NCBI RefSeq assembly: GCF_030125375.1
Contig: NZ_JASJUU010000010.1
Location: forward strand, 134,447-198,446
DNA: 64,000 nt
Source: Pseudoalteromonas umbrosa
Lineage (GTDB): Bacteria; Pseudomonadota; Gammaproteobacteria; Enterobacterales; Alteromonadaceae
Direction: 5' to 3'
This document shows positions 44,402 through 54,025 of this stretch, piece by piece. The position numbers and the translations under genes are program-made. The stretch's first letter is position 1. Every line of letters starts with the position of its first letter. The notes below the pieces were generated by a model. The model had not been told where the DNA came from. It was given only the letters and a program-made list of their open reading frames with translations, and did no database searches.

Positions 44402-44793
44402 AAATAATTGTCTTTCAATGCCGCGATGACCTGACTGCGTGTCACAATGGCAATCACTTTATCATCTTCCAGTACCGGGTAAATCTTGGGTTTGTTTTGC
44501 TGCATTTGAGTGGCTAAATCTACCACTGTGGTTGCCTTAGTGACTGACAGCGTCTCTTTACTCATTAATTCGGCAACTTGATTGCTCCCATCACAGAAAT
44601 AACTACTTTGCAGAAGCGGGGCAAGCAACTGCTGCTCAGAGATAAAGCCGACGAGGTGGCCTTCACTGTCTTGCACTGGGGCACCAAATAAACCAAATTG
44701 CTGTAACTGCGTAATCGCATCAGTAATGTCAGTGTCGGGTGTGATTTTTGGAAATTGTACCGACATGATGTCTGAGATAAATTGTTTTGCCAT
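44383..44793 (-). CDS. Small tandem-CBS-domain protein
   Basis: The 136-residue protein consists of two CBS motifs: IMSVQFPKITPDTDITDAI with GHLVGFISEQQLL, and ELMSKETLSVTKATTVVDLA with KVIAIVTRSQVI. Such stand-alone pairs bind adenine nucleotides and regulate partners, none identified here. GGAGAGC precedes the ATG. The last codons form part of the hairpin shared with add. Confidence 0.85.
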   Translation of the reverse strand: MAKQFISDIMSVQFPKITPDTDITDAITQLQQFGLFGAPVQDSEGHLVGFISEQQLLAPLLQSSYFCDGSNQVAELMSKETLSVTKATTVVDLATQMQQNKPKIYPVLEDDKVIAIVTRSQVIAALKDNYLSCSAH

Positions 44794-44890
44794 GATAGCT
44801 CTCCTGTTAAGTGATAGAGCTAGTATGGATGATGGATAATCATTTTTAAAATTGATTATTTATATTGTATTGATAGGTTTTATAGATTGA

Positions 44891-44914
44891 ATGCGCGGTT
44901 TGGCAACCGCGCAT
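44891..44914 (-). terminator. GC-rich hairpin after fre
   Basis: ATGCGCGGTT (44891-44900) pairs perfectly with AACCGCGCAT (44905-44914), nine bases after the fre stop on the minus strand. The following RNA lacks a clear U-tract, so this may stop transcription weakly or protect the 3' end. Confidence 0.55.
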
Positions 44915-44922
44915 AGCGTGCA

Positions 44923-45636
44923 TTACTTGATAAATGCAAATGCATCCGCGAACATAAAGTCGCGCTGTGCACCGTGATTGATAAAGTCATCACGTACAAT
45001 ACCAATCATGTCGAAACGGCCAGCCATATAAACGCTGTATGGTTCTAATGATACGATGTCTTTCATCACGGCTTGGTGTACATAGCCAGTATGGCCTGTC
45101 CAATTGTCAGATGCATTTTCAACAACTGGGATGAATTGGAAATTCGCTTGGCTGTTAGCCCACGCTTCCATTTCTGCTTTTGCATAGAGTGCAGATTCTT
45201 CTTTCACACCCCAGTAGAACAACACAGGTTGGTCATAGTTAATTTCAGCGAGGTAGTCAGCCATTGATTTAACGTAAGAAAAGCCAGTACCGCCTGCTAG
45301 CAATACTAAAGGTCTTGATTGCTCAGGGCGAACTTGAGAGACACCCAATCCGACTTCTAAATCCACTTCAACATCGTTGCTATGCGCTTCTCTAAGGTGA
45401 TCAAGCGCTTGCATCGCGTATGAATCGGCACCAGATGCACCAATATGCAGTTCAAGTTCTTGCTTTCTTGACGGGCTGCTGGCAATAGAGAAAGCTCGTT
45501 TATCTTTCTCGCCAAGTACGAGTTGTAAATAGTGTCCCGCAGAAAATTCTGCATCATGTTGTGGCTTTAAGAGCACTTTATGAACAAATTCAGTGAGAGG
45601 AGAAATGGCCTCTACACGCGCTTTTAGTATTTGCAT
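44923..45636 (-). CDS. fre: NAD(P)H-flavin reductase Fre
   Basis: The 237-residue protein has the ferredoxin-reductase fold: flavin motif RAFSIASSPSRK, NAD-binding LVLLAGGTGFSYVKSMADYL, VLFYWGVKEESALYA and the end YMAGRFDMIGIVRDDF. This matches Fre/LuxG, which reduces free flavins with NAD(P)H. It lies 142 bases downstream of ubiD on the same strand; fre and ubiD are neighbours in E. coli too. Confidence 0.92.
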   Translation of the reverse strand: MQILKARVEAISPLTEFVHKVLLKPQHDAEFSAGHYLQLVLGEKDKRAFSIASSPSRKQELELHIGASGADSYAMQALDHLREAHSNDVEVDLEVGLGVSQVRPEQSRPLVLLAGGTGFSYVKSMADYLAEINYDQPVLFYWGVKEESALYAKAEMEAWANSQANFQFIPVVENASDNWTGHTGYVHQAVMKDIVSLEPYSVYMAGRFDMIGIVRDDFINHGAQRDFMFADAFAFIK

Positions 45637-45717
45637 TTCAAACCTTAATAATTAAGCACTTTGGCGAAAGTATGCGCACTGTAACATATTTGGTCGCAGT
45701 TTTGATATATCGTCCGC

Positions 45718-45750
45718 TGTGATTGTTTCCCCAATTTGTAAACAATCACA
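45718..45750. repeat. 11-bp perfect inverted repeat TGTGATTGTTT between ubiD and fre
   Basis: TGTGATTGTTT (45718-45728) and AAACAATCACA (45740-45750) are exact inverted copies with an 11-base loop. It follows the ubiD stop on the minus strand and could be a terminator-like hairpin without U-tract, or an operator for fre. Confidence 0.55.
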
Positions 45751-45778
45751 ACCAACCTGTGCATATAGCTGTGTGCGG

Positions 45779-47254
45779 TTACGGCTTATCCATAATACCA
45801 AGGCTATCCCAGATCTCGTCTACTTTTTGTTTGACCTCGTCATCCATCACGATGGGCACGCCCCATTCACGATCAGTTTCTCCTGGCCATTTATTGGTTG
45901 CATCCATGCCCATTTTTGACCCAAGCCCAGATACTGGCGAGGCAAAATCGAGATAATCGATAGGGGTGCTCTCGATCATGGTAGTGTCTCTGGCTGGATC
46001 CATACGTGTGGTGATCGCCCAGATAACGTCATTCCAATCTCGAGCATTGACATCATCATCACAGACAATGACAAATTTTGTGTACATAAATTGACGCAAG
46101 AAAGACCAGACGCCCATCATCACGCGCTTAGCATGACCTGGATATTGTTTTTTCATTGTCACCACGGCCATGCGATATGAACAGCCTTCTGGTGGCAAAT
46201 AAAAGTCCACAATTTCAGGAAATTGCTTTTGTAGAATAGGCACGAATACTTCGTTTAATGCCACGCCTAAAATTGCGGGTTCATCAGGTGGACGGCCTGT
46301 GTAAGTGCTGTGATAAATCGGATTTTCTCGGTGCGTAATATGCGTGACTGTCATGACCGGGAAGTCATCTACTTCATTATAGTAGCCAGTGTGATCACCG
46401 TATGGGCCTTCAGGTGCGGTTTCACCTTGCTCAATGTAGCCTTCTAATACGATTTCTGCGCTGGCAGGAACTTGCAAATCATTTGAAACAGATTTAACTA
46501 CTTCCGTTTTGCTACCTCTAAGTAGGCCTGCAAATGCGTATTCGCTGAGCGTATCTGGTACGGGCGTTACTGCACCAAGAATGGTTGCAGGATCTGCACC
46601 AAGCGCGACTGAAACAGGGTAAGGCTCACCAGGGTGCTCTTTACACCACTCTTGGAAGTCTAGTGCACCGCCGCGGTGGGATAGCCAACGCATGATGATC
46701 TTGTTTTTACCAAGTAATTGCTGGCGATAAATACCTAAGTTTTGGCGCTTTTTGTGCGGGCCTTTTGTGACGGTTAAGCCCCAAGTGATAAGAGGAGCTG
46801 CATCACCAGGCCAGCAATGTTGGATTGGTAATTTAGTTAAGTCGACTTGATCGCCCGACAGCACAACTTGTTGGCACGGTGCTTTTCTCACTTCTTTCGC
46901 AGGCATGTTAAGCACTTGCTTAAAGACCGGGATCTGGCCAATGGCTTCTTTGATGCCTTTTGGCGGCTCAGGCTCTTTTAAAAATGCCAGTAATTTGCCA
47001 ACTTCACGCAATTCGTTGACATCAGTTTGTCCCATCCCCATGGCAACGCGCTTCGGTGTACCAAAGAGGTTAGCTAACACAGGGATATCAAACCCTTCTG
47101 GGTTTTCAAATAAAATAGCGGGTCCGCCAGCTCGTAAAGTACGGTCAGCGATTTCAGTCATCTCTAACTTAGTTGAAATGGGCTGACTAACGCGCACCAG
47201 TTCACCTTGCTTTTCTAGCAGCTCGATAAACTCTCTTAAGTCTTTATATTTCAT
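45779..47254 (-). CDS. ubiD: 4-hydroxy-3-polyprenylbenzoate decarboxylase UbiD
   Basis: The 491-residue protein has typical UbiD features: YKDLREFIELLEKQGELVRV at the start, LGIYRQQLLGKNKIIMRWL, HRGGALDFQEW, AEIVLEGYIEQGE, and the active-site segment GPYGDHTGYYNEVDDFPVM. It uses prenylated FMN made by UbiX to decarboxylate the ubiquinone precursor. It stands first of a ubiD-fre run on the minus strand. Confidence 0.95.
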   Translation of the reverse strand: MKYKDLREFIELLEKQGELVRVSQPISTKLEMTEIADRTLRAGGPAILFENPEGFDIPVLANLFGTPKRVAMGMGQTDVNELREVGKLLAFLKEPEPPKGIKEAIGQIPVFKQVLNMPAKEVRKAPCQQVVLSGDQVDLTKLPIQHCWPGDAAPLITWGLTVTKGPHKKRQNLGIYRQQLLGKNKIIMRWLSHRGGALDFQEWCKEHPGEPYPVSVALGADPATILGAVTPVPDTLSEYAFAGLLRGSKTEVVKSVSNDLQVPASAEIVLEGYIEQGETAPEGPYGDHTGYYNEVDDFPVMTVTHITHRENPIYHSTYTGRPPDEPAILGVALNEVFVPILQKQFPEIVDFYLPPEGCSYRMAVVTMKKQYPGHAKRVMMGVWSFLRQFMYTKFVIVCDDDVNARDWNDVIWAITTRMDPARDTTMIESTPIDYLDFASPVSGLGSKMGMDATNKWPGETDREWGVPIVMDDEVKQKVDEIWDSLGIMDKP

Positions 47255-47541
47255 TTTTGCCTTTTACGCAGTGAGTACGCTTATTGGTAGATGGAGTATA
47301 TCAATTCCCCACCCACAGCACATACTCAAACAGTTCAATATTGGCCAAGTAGACACACAATAATGTAATTATGTGCATACGCTCGCTGTGATATAGGAAT
47401 TATTAAATTGGGTACGAATTAAGTAAGTATTTGGTTTAACACTGTTCATATTTTTGTCTATGTTATGCACTCTAGAGTTTCAATGCCTTGGTCTATAGGC
47501 TATATTCTGTGAGAGTCGACGGAGTATTGGGTGGAGGCGGC

Positions 47542-50157
47542 TTGAAGACAATAACAAAAATAGCGCAGCGAATACTCTTTGCGTTTATCGGGCTCAATGC
47601 CACACAGACTCTTTCGCAAACACTGCCGGCACAAGTGTTTGATAATCACAGCGCTGTGATGCTGCTCATTGAGCCAGACAGTGGTAAAATTGTGCGTGCT
47701 AATCAGGCTGCCGCAGATTTTTACGGCTATAACAAAGCACAGCTAGAATCCTTATATATTCAAGAAATTAATCAATTCTCACCGCAGCAAGTAGAAAAAG
47801 AGCGATTATCTGCGCTCAATGAAGGGCGTAATTACTTCATTTTTCAACACCGCTTAGCCAATGGTGAAAACCGCACTGTGTCCGTCTACTCTTCTCCCTT
47901 TATGGACAAAAATGGCGAGGCTTTGCTGTTTTCGGTGATCCAAGATGTCAGCGCAAGACGTGAGTTGGAGCATGCACTTTGGCATTATCAAAGCAATCTA
48001 GAGCAGCAAGTTGCACAGCAAACTCGAGAGATCAAACACGCCAGTACCGTACAAGTTTTTTTGCTCAGCAGTGTGATTGGTATTTTTGTAGGCACGACTG
48101 TCATTCTGGGGTGGGGATTTTTACGTTTACGGAGAACGAAAAAGCGCTCTGAATTTCACCGAGCTAGATTGAATGCAATTTTTGATGCCATTGGCGACTA
48201 TCTCATTTTTACGGACGTCAATGATAAGGTGTTATCTGCCAACCGTGCTGCCTACCAAGATTTAGGTGAATTGGATGACAAAGCGATTGCGGACGTATTG
48301 TCGAAATGCGTGTGTTTGGAGCAGCTTCAATTTGAGCCAAAAGAGTGCCAAATTACTACCAATTTCGGTGTTTTAGATGTAGAAATCAGCAAAACGGATG
48401 TGTTGGATCATAATGGTGGTTTATACGGCCATATCTTCTTATTACAAAATATTACCCAGCGTTTAGCTGATGAAAAAGAGCAGCGTTTAGCCAGTACGGT
48501 CTTTTCGACGACTAGTGAAGGCGTACTAGTCTCTGATAAAGACAACTGTATCCAAATGGTTAATCGCGCTTTTACCGATATCACCGGTTTTACTGGACCT
48601 GAAGTCATGGGGAAAACCCCTGCAATTTTTAACTCAGGACGCCATGACACCGCCTATTTTACCCAGTTGTATGATGCGCTCAGTACACGCGGCCACTGGG
48701 AAGGGGAAATTTGGAATAAACGTAAAAATGGTGAGGTGTACCCCAGCTGGTTGCAAGTATCTGCGGTGTTTGATCAGCACGGTGCGATTGACATGTATGT
48801 GGCTTTGTTCAATGACATTACGTCTCGCAAGCGCAATGAGCAGCTCATGTGGCAACAGGCGAACTTTGATAATTTAACCGATTTGGCTAACCGTCATCAC
48901 TATCATGCCAAATTTGATATTGCATTGGCACATGCAAAACGCAAGCAAACACGAGTGGCAGTGTGTTTTATCGATTTAGATCGCTTCAAGGCCGTCAACG
49001 ATACGCTAGGGCATCATATTGGGGATTTACTCCTGATCGAGGCTGCTAATCGGATCAGAGAGTGCACACGAAATTCAGACACCGTCGCGCGTTTAGGTGG
49101 GGATGAGTTTGCCTTGTTACTACCTGATATGGATTTGATCAGTGATATGGAAAAGCTTGCAGAGAAAATCTTGAGTGCATTAAGTGCGCCTTTTCATCTT
49201 GAAGGACATGAAGCCTATGTGTCTGGCAGTATGGGGATCACCTTTTATCCAGATGATGGCGAAGATCGCAAAGTATTATTGCGTAACGCAGATAGCGCCA
49301 TGTATAAGGCAAAAGAAAGTGGCCGAAATTGCTATCAGTTTTTCACTACAGCAATGCATGAGCACGCCAAGGCGCGCAGTCAACTTGAGGGGGCACTGCA
49401 TCGAGCATTGGCCAATCAAGAACTGCGTGTTGTCTATCAACCGATTGTTGGAGGGCAGAAGTTAGGTTGCGAAGCACTGCTGCGCTGGCACAATGACGCT
49501 TTGGGTGAAGTCTCTCCAGCTGATTTTATCCCTATCAGTGAAGAGCTGGGGTTGATCATCGCAATGGGTGAGTGGGTGTTATATCAGGCCTGTGCACAAG
49601 CGCGTGCATGGTTGACGAAAACCCAGCAGCCATTTTTTGTCTCAGTCAATGTATCTAGTGTGCAATTCAAGCGTCAAAATGTGGTTGCTCTGGTGGCAAA
49701 AGTGCTCAAAGACACCGGACTACCAGCCGAAAGCTTGACCCTTGAAATTACAGAAACTGTGCTCGCAGATAATTCAGATGATGTTGAGAAGCAGCTTGCG
49801 CAACTACGGGCAATGGGTGTTGGGCTGGCTATTGATGATTTTGGTACTGGGTATTCTTCACTGGGTTACTTAAAACGTTTTCCACTGTCTAAACTTAAAA
49901 TTGACCGTGCTTTCATTAAAGACTTACCAGATGATGAAGAAGATAAAACCCTCATCAGTGCTATTGTCTCAATGGCCAGTAAGTTAAAGTTAACCGTGAT
50001 TGCTGAAGGAGTAGAAACACAGGCTCAACTTGCTTTGTTGCAAGCGCTTGGCTGTGACTATACGCAGGGGTACTTCCATGCCAAACCGTGTAATATTAGT
50101 GAGTTTGAAGCGTTTCTAAATCAGTATTATGACAATGAAGCTCACTCGCAGATTTGA
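47542..50157 (+). CDS. Multi-PAS GGDEF-EAL c-di-GMP enzyme with signal peptide
   Basis: TTG 47542, with GGAGG at 47533-47537, is chosen because it opens on a signal peptide (TKIAQRILFAFIGLNA); upstream TTG 47488 gives 18 more residues. The 871-residue product then has a PAS domain (about 35-150) that should be periplasmic, one span (about 175-195), two more PAS domains (about 205-320 and 325-445), GGDEF with RLGGDEFALLLPD and EAL with CEALLRWHN, LEITETVL, DDFGTGYSSL and AEGVET. Both catalytic motifs look intact, so it may make and break c-di-GMP. The 3' end overlaps a convergent gene by 16 bases. Confidence 0.87.
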   Translation: MKTITKIAQRILFAFIGLNATQTLSQTLPAQVFDNHSAVMLLIEPDSGKIVRANQAAADFYGYNKAQLESLYIQEINQFSPQQVEKERLSALNEGRNYFIFQHRLANGENRTVSVYSSPFMDKNGEALLFSVIQDVSARRELEHALWHYQSNLEQQVAQQTREIKHASTVQVFLLSSVIGIFVGTTVILGWGFLRLRRTKKRSEFHRARLNAIFDAIGDYLIFTDVNDKVLSANRAAYQDLGELDDKAIADVLSKCVCLEQLQFEPKECQITTNFGVLDVEISKTDVLDHNGGLYGHIFLLQNITQRLADEKEQRLASTVFSTTSEGVLVSDKDNCIQMVNRAFTDITGFTGPEVMGKTPAIFNSGRHDTAYFTQLYDALSTRGHWEGEIWNKRKNGEVYPSWLQVSAVFDQHGAIDMYVALFNDITSRKRNEQLMWQQANFDNLTDLANRHHYHAKFDIALAHAKRKQTRVAVCFIDLDRFKAVNDTLGHHIGDLLLIEAANRIRECTRNSDTVARLGGDEFALLLPDMDLISDMEKLAEKILSALSAPFHLEGHEAYVSGSMGITFYPDDGEDRKVLLRNADSAMYKAKESGRNCYQFFTTAMHEHAKARSQLEGALHRALANQELRVVYQPIVGGQKLGCEALLRWHNDALGEVSPADFIPISEELGLIIAMGEWVLYQACAQARAWLTKTQQPFFVSVNVSSVQFKRQNVVALVAKVLKDTGLPAESLTLEITETVLADNSDDVEKQLAQLRAMGVGLAIDDFGTGYSSLGYLKRFPLSKLKIDRAFIKDLPDDEEDKTLISAIVSMASKLKLTVIAEGVETQAQLALLQALGCDYTQGYFHAKPCNISEFEAFLNQYYDNEAHSQI

Positions 50158-50918
50158 TGCAGGGTACACAGTGAATCTAGCGCGTCCTTGGCTTTAACAT
50201 TGCCTTGTGCGTGTGCTTTTTTGAGTAGTTCAAAGCCCCGTTGCAGATCTTGCTCACCTCCTTCTGAGGCGATTAACATGGTTGCTAAATTGTACATTCC
50301 CCACTGATCTTGATTTTTTGTTGCAAGTTCAAATGCCTTTCTTGCAGCAGTAAAGTCACCTCGTTGGTAAAAATTGATTCCCTGACTATTTTCTGCAGAA
50401 AAGATAGCACGCTGATGTTTGGGGAAGTGCGGCAGTGCACGATGCTTGACAATGCCGCCAAGCACATAGATGTCATTTGGGCGATAAACGGCATATATCG
50501 CGCCACTTTGGTAGTAAGGCATGACTTGCGTTCTAGAAATATGCCATGGGTCGATTTGAAAGTAATCATCTAACATTAGGTTATCGAGTTGAATAGCGCG
50601 TTTTGCATCACGCTTTCGTGCATAGGTATAACGGCCTTGTTTGAGCGTTAATTGTGTGTCACTAACAGCAATGACTTGAGCGATACGATATTGAGGTTGA
50701 TATACTCTGTCATGTTGCATACGGCCAATATCAATCATGATCACATCGTCAACTTTAGGAGCTTCTAGCCAAGAGTGCTGTATTTGTTGGGTGCGCTGAT
50801 GTTTAATGATCCAATGAGCACAAATACTAATAATAACAAATGCGATAAGGATTGCTTTGTATCGACCTAGTAATTCAGAGATGATGTCGTGAGAACGAAA
50901 AATTGCGTGTTTAATCAT
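50142..50918 (-). CDS. Membrane protein with Sel1/TPR-like C-terminus
   Basis: The 258-residue protein has one N-terminal membrane span (AILIAFVIISICAHWII), a beta-rich middle (about 45-170; VDDVIMIDIGRMQHDR; YAVYRPNDIYVLGGIVKH) and a C-terminal pair of TPR/Sel1-like helices (FYQRGDFTAARKAFELATK; GGEQDLQRGFELLKKAHAQGN). I do not recognise the whole protein. It converges on the GGDEF-EAL gene with a 16-base overlap of stops. Confidence 0.7.
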   Translation of the reverse strand: MIKHAIFRSHDIISELLGRYKAILIAFVIISICAHWIIKHQRTQQIQHSWLEAPKVDDVIMIDIGRMQHDRVYQPQYRIAQVIAVSDTQLTLKQGRYTYARKRDAKRAIQLDNLMLDDYFQIDPWHISRTQVMPYYQSGAIYAVYRPNDIYVLGGIVKHRALPHFPKHQRAIFSAENSQGINFYQRGDFTAARKAFELATKNQDQWGMYNLATMLIASEGGEQDLQRGFELLKKAHAQGNVKAKDALDSLCTLHQICE

Positions 50919-50956
50919 CGCCAGCTCCGTGGTTGATCATGTTTATTTTTATTGTC

Positions 50957-50993
50957 ATGCCAAGACAAAGATAACACGCCTTTGTCTTGGCAT
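50957..50993. repeat. 14-bp perfect inverted repeat after the M28 peptidase gene
   Basis: ATGCCAAGACAAAG (50957-50970) is exactly inverted at 50980-50993, with a 9-base loop. It lies 10 bases beyond the peptidase stop and 38 bases before the start of the 50918 gene on the same strand. Sequence after it on the minus strand is A-rich, not U-rich, so it is not a classical terminator. Confidence 0.6.
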
Positions 50994-51002
50994 AAAGCGG
51001 GT

Positions 51003-52412
51003 TTACTTACCGGCCATTTTGGTTTCTGCATTGGCTGCCATCAATGCAAACACAGCATATGCTGCGGTATTTTGCTTCAATTTTTCAGGGTCAACTTTAT
51101 CCAATGTATCATCTGCAGTGTGGTGGTAATCGAAGTAATCAGTTCCCACTTGGTGTAGATCGAAAATTGGCGCTGATGTGGTCTGTCTCAGTGGAATAAG
51201 ATCCGGACCACCTCGTGCTTCATTTTTACGAATATATTTTACGCCTAATGGCTTTAATTGCTCTGCAATGGCTCTGACTACAGGTAGAGAAGCGGCATTA
51301 ACGTTTGACTCAAATGCATAAACAATATCGGCACCAAAGTCAGATTCTGCTGCGGCAACAATATTACTTAGTTGCTTTTCGTAGTGTTTGAAATACGCCT
51401 TAGCGCCCCATAAACCCAGTTCTTCAGCTGCAAATAAGACAACGCGAATACTGCGCTCAGGGCGAGTATGATCAGCAATATGCTTAGCAGCTGCCATCGT
51501 TAAGGCCACACCTGCACCGTCATCTAGAGCACCAGTGCCAAGATCCCACGAGTCTAAGTGACTACCCAGTAAAACATATTGTTGTGGGTACTTAGAGCCC
51601 GTTATTTCACCGATAACATTGTAGCTAGTACCTTCACCTAAATCTTCAGTTTGAATATTAAGTTCAACTTTAACAGGTGTGCCAAGAGCTATCAGACGGG
51701 CGAGTTGATCTGCATCTGGGTTTGCAACCGCAGTGGCTGGGATTTTTGTAACACCTTTGGTGTAATGACTGCCACCGGTATGGGCAAATCGGTGGTGACT
51801 AGTACTGACTGAGCGCATCATGTAAGCGATTGCGCCTTTTTTAGCTGCCTCTACAGCGCCTTTATTACGGGCTTTTACCGCAGGGCCGTAGCCATTGCCG
51901 TCGATAGCTCGGTTCATACGGTAATTAATAAACGCGATCTTACCTTCTAAGCTGCCCGCTGGAGCAGCAATTAATTCGTCGAAAGTTTCAAATAAGACGA
52001 CTTCGCCAGACAGGCCTTTTTTTGGTGTACTGATACTATTGCCAAGGGCTGTAAGGTGAAGGGGTTGCTTACTAGGCGTTAAAATAAACGCAGACTCGTG
52101 ATAACGTCGCCATTCTGGAAATTTGGAAGGTTCCAACCATACTTTATCAAAACCAAGTTTTTGAAACTTTTGCTTCGCCCATGCAACAGCCATCTTATCA
52201 TTTTCAGTGCCTGGTAATCGCGGTCCAACTTCTGTCGTGAGTGATTCCACTAATTGCCAGCTTAGATCACTATGACGGGCGTGCTCGCGCACTTTTTCTA
52301 CCATCTCCAACTCAGCGTTTGTAAATTCTTGCGCGTGAGTGATATGGCTTGTGCACAGTGCCACAAGCGGCAGTATGCTGGATTTTATCAGCGTACGAAA
52401 TGCATGTTTCAT
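51003..52412 (-). CDS. Secreted M28-family metallopeptidase
   Basis: The 469-residue protein has a signal peptide ending near THAQE, a PA-like insert (about 120-240) and an M28 catalytic domain with zinc ligands in LGSHLDSWDLGTGALDDGAG, the catalytic Glu in LFAAEELGLWGA, Asp in AESDFGAD and a final His in YFDYHHTADDTLDKV. It resembles glutamate carboxypeptidase-like aminopeptidases. It should act in the periplasm or outside and would feed peptides and amino acids to the cell together with the S8 protease and POT transporter. Confidence 0.9.
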   Translation of the reverse strand: MKHAFRTLIKSSILPLVALCTSHITHAQEFTNAELEMVEKVREHARHSDLSWQLVESLTTEVGPRLPGTENDKMAVAWAKQKFQKLGFDKVWLEPSKFPEWRRYHESAFILTPSKQPLHLTALGNSISTPKKGLSGEVVLFETFDELIAAPAGSLEGKIAFINYRMNRAIDGNGYGPAVKARNKGAVEAAKKGAIAYMMRSVSTSHHRFAHTGGSHYTKGVTKIPATAVANPDADQLARLIALGTPVKVELNIQTEDLGEGTSYNVIGEITGSKYPQQYVLLGSHLDSWDLGTGALDDGAGVALTMAAAKHIADHTRPERSIRVVLFAAEELGLWGAKAYFKHYEKQLSNIVAAAESDFGADIVYAFESNVNAASLPVVRAIAEQLKPLGVKYIRKNEARGGPDLIPLRQTTSAPIFDLHQVGTDYFDYHHTADDTLDKVDPEKLKQNTAAYAVFALMAANAETKMAGK

Positions 52413-52631
52413 GAATAATCCTTGATAGATAAATTGAGTTTCATTTTGACATTGAAAGTATTTAATTTAAACGTTAATAAGATGAATGACATGAATATGC
52501 ACTGTAGGATTATTGTTTTTTTATACTGAATAATACGTCACTTTGATTTGTGAAAGTAGGTAGACGCTTATATATCAAGCCCTGTCGATATTTGTTAAAA
52601 TTGGCTTACTTTGATTTGTTAGGACATTCAT

Positions 52632-54014
52632 GTGAATTTGCAATTTTCTCAACTACCACTGCGCCAAGAGTTGCAGGCTTCTTTGTCTAAGGCTGGCTTT
52701 AGTAAAATGACGCCTATTCAAGCGCAGGCTTTACCCGAGTTATTAAATGGCAAGGATGTTGTTGCACAAGCTAAAACGGGTTCTGGTAAAACACTGGCAT
52801 TTAGTTTGGCTGTTTTACAAGCGTTAGATTCAAGTACTCAGCAAATTCAGGGGCTTATTTTGGCGCCGACACGAGAACTTGCATCGCAAGTTGCTGATGA
52901 AGTGAGAAAATTGGCGAAGTCATTAGCTAATATCAAGGTGTTGACGATTTGTGGGGGAGAGCCGATTGGTCCACAGATTAGCTCATTAGAACATGGAGCT
53001 CACATTGTAGTGGGTACGCCAGGGCGTATTGAGGAGCATTTGTTTAAGGGCACACTAGATTTAACTGGCGTTAGTCACTTTGTGTTGGATGAAGCTGATC
53101 AAATGTTGGAGATGGGTTTCATTGATGCAATTGAAAACATCGCTGTTTATTTATCTCCTACTCGTCAGACGATGATGTTTAGTGCGACGTACCCGAAAGA
53201 TATAGAAAAGCTCGCAACGCAGTTTATGCACTCGCCAGAGGTCGTTAAAGGTGAAACTGAAGCACTGAATAAGCAAATCAAACAGCAGTTTTTTCATCTT
53301 AAAAACAATAAGCTGCGTTTTAATACGTTAAAACTATTGTTGCTACAGCATAAACCACAAAGCTGTATTGTGTTTTGTAACACTAAAGTCGAAACGAAAA
53401 AACTATACTCTGAGTTACAGCAAACTGGTCTACAAGTTGCGGCTTTGCATGGTGACTTAGCACAAATTGAGCGCCAACGTATGTTACTGCGTTTTGCCAA
53501 CAAAAGTGCCTCAATTCTTGTGGCGACAGATGTGGCGGCACGCGGGCTGGATATTGATGATATCGATATGGTGATTAACTATCACATGGCGCTTGAACCG
53601 CAAACCCATGTACACCGTGTTGGTCGTACTGGTCGAGGCGGTAAAAAAGGCTTTGCTTGCTCGCTTTATGGCGAAAATGAAACGTTTAAAGTTAAACAAT
53701 TAAGTGATTTGTATGAGCGAGAGTTTAATCCATCTCCAACACCGCCGCTTAGTTTGTTAGATAAGCCGGTATACAAGCCAAGTATGGTCACTGTGGTACT
53801 GGATGTTGGCAAAAAGCAGAAAGTGAGAGCAGGTGACATTGTAGGTTGCCTAACAGGTGAAAATGGCATCAGTAGTGCGCAGATTGGAAATATTACTGTG
53901 CAAGACAACCAAGCCTATGTGGCCATTTATCGTGATGCAGTAAAGCCTGCTATTCGCAAATTACAGGCTGATAAAATAAAAGGTAAACGCATTAAAGCCA
54001 AGCGTCTTGTGTAA
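52632..54014 (+). CDS. dbpA: ATP-dependent RNA helicase DbpA
   Basis: The 460-residue DEAD-box protein has the Q motif (MTPIQAQALPELL), AKTGSGKT, PTRELA, TPGR, DEAD, SAT, and the motif VI HRVGRTGRGG. The C-terminus (about 385-460; VVLDVGKKQKVRAGDIVGCL) is the DbpA RNA-binding domain that recognises hairpin 92 of 23S rRNA in 50S assembly. The start is GTG 52632; AGGA is nine bases upstream. A 12-base direct repeat ACTTTGATTTGT (52540-52551 and 52608-52619) lies in its leader. Confidence 0.93.
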   Translation: MNLQFSQLPLRQELQASLSKAGFSKMTPIQAQALPELLNGKDVVAQAKTGSGKTLAFSLAVLQALDSSTQQIQGLILAPTRELASQVADEVRKLAKSLANIKVLTICGGEPIGPQISSLEHGAHIVVGTPGRIEEHLFKGTLDLTGVSHFVLDEADQMLEMGFIDAIENIAVYLSPTRQTMMFSATYPKDIEKLATQFMHSPEVVKGETEALNKQIKQQFFHLKNNKLRFNTLKLLLLQHKPQSCIVFCNTKVETKKLYSELQQTGLQVAALHGDLAQIERQRMLLRFANKSASILVATDVAARGLDIDDIDMVINYHMALEPQTHVHRVGRTGRGGKKGFACSLYGENETFKVKQLSDLYEREFNPSPTPPLSLLDKPVYKPSMVTVVLDVGKKQKVRAGDIVGCLTGENGISSAQIGNITVQDNQAYVAIYRDAVKPAIRKLQADKIKGKRIKAKRLV

Positions 54015-54025
54015 ATATTAGCAGC

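Noticed and set aside
50929..51158. Two plus-strand frames of 66-68 codons over the end of the M28 gene
   Set aside because: They overlap the M28 coding region and the 14-bp repeat in antisense and have no ribosome site.
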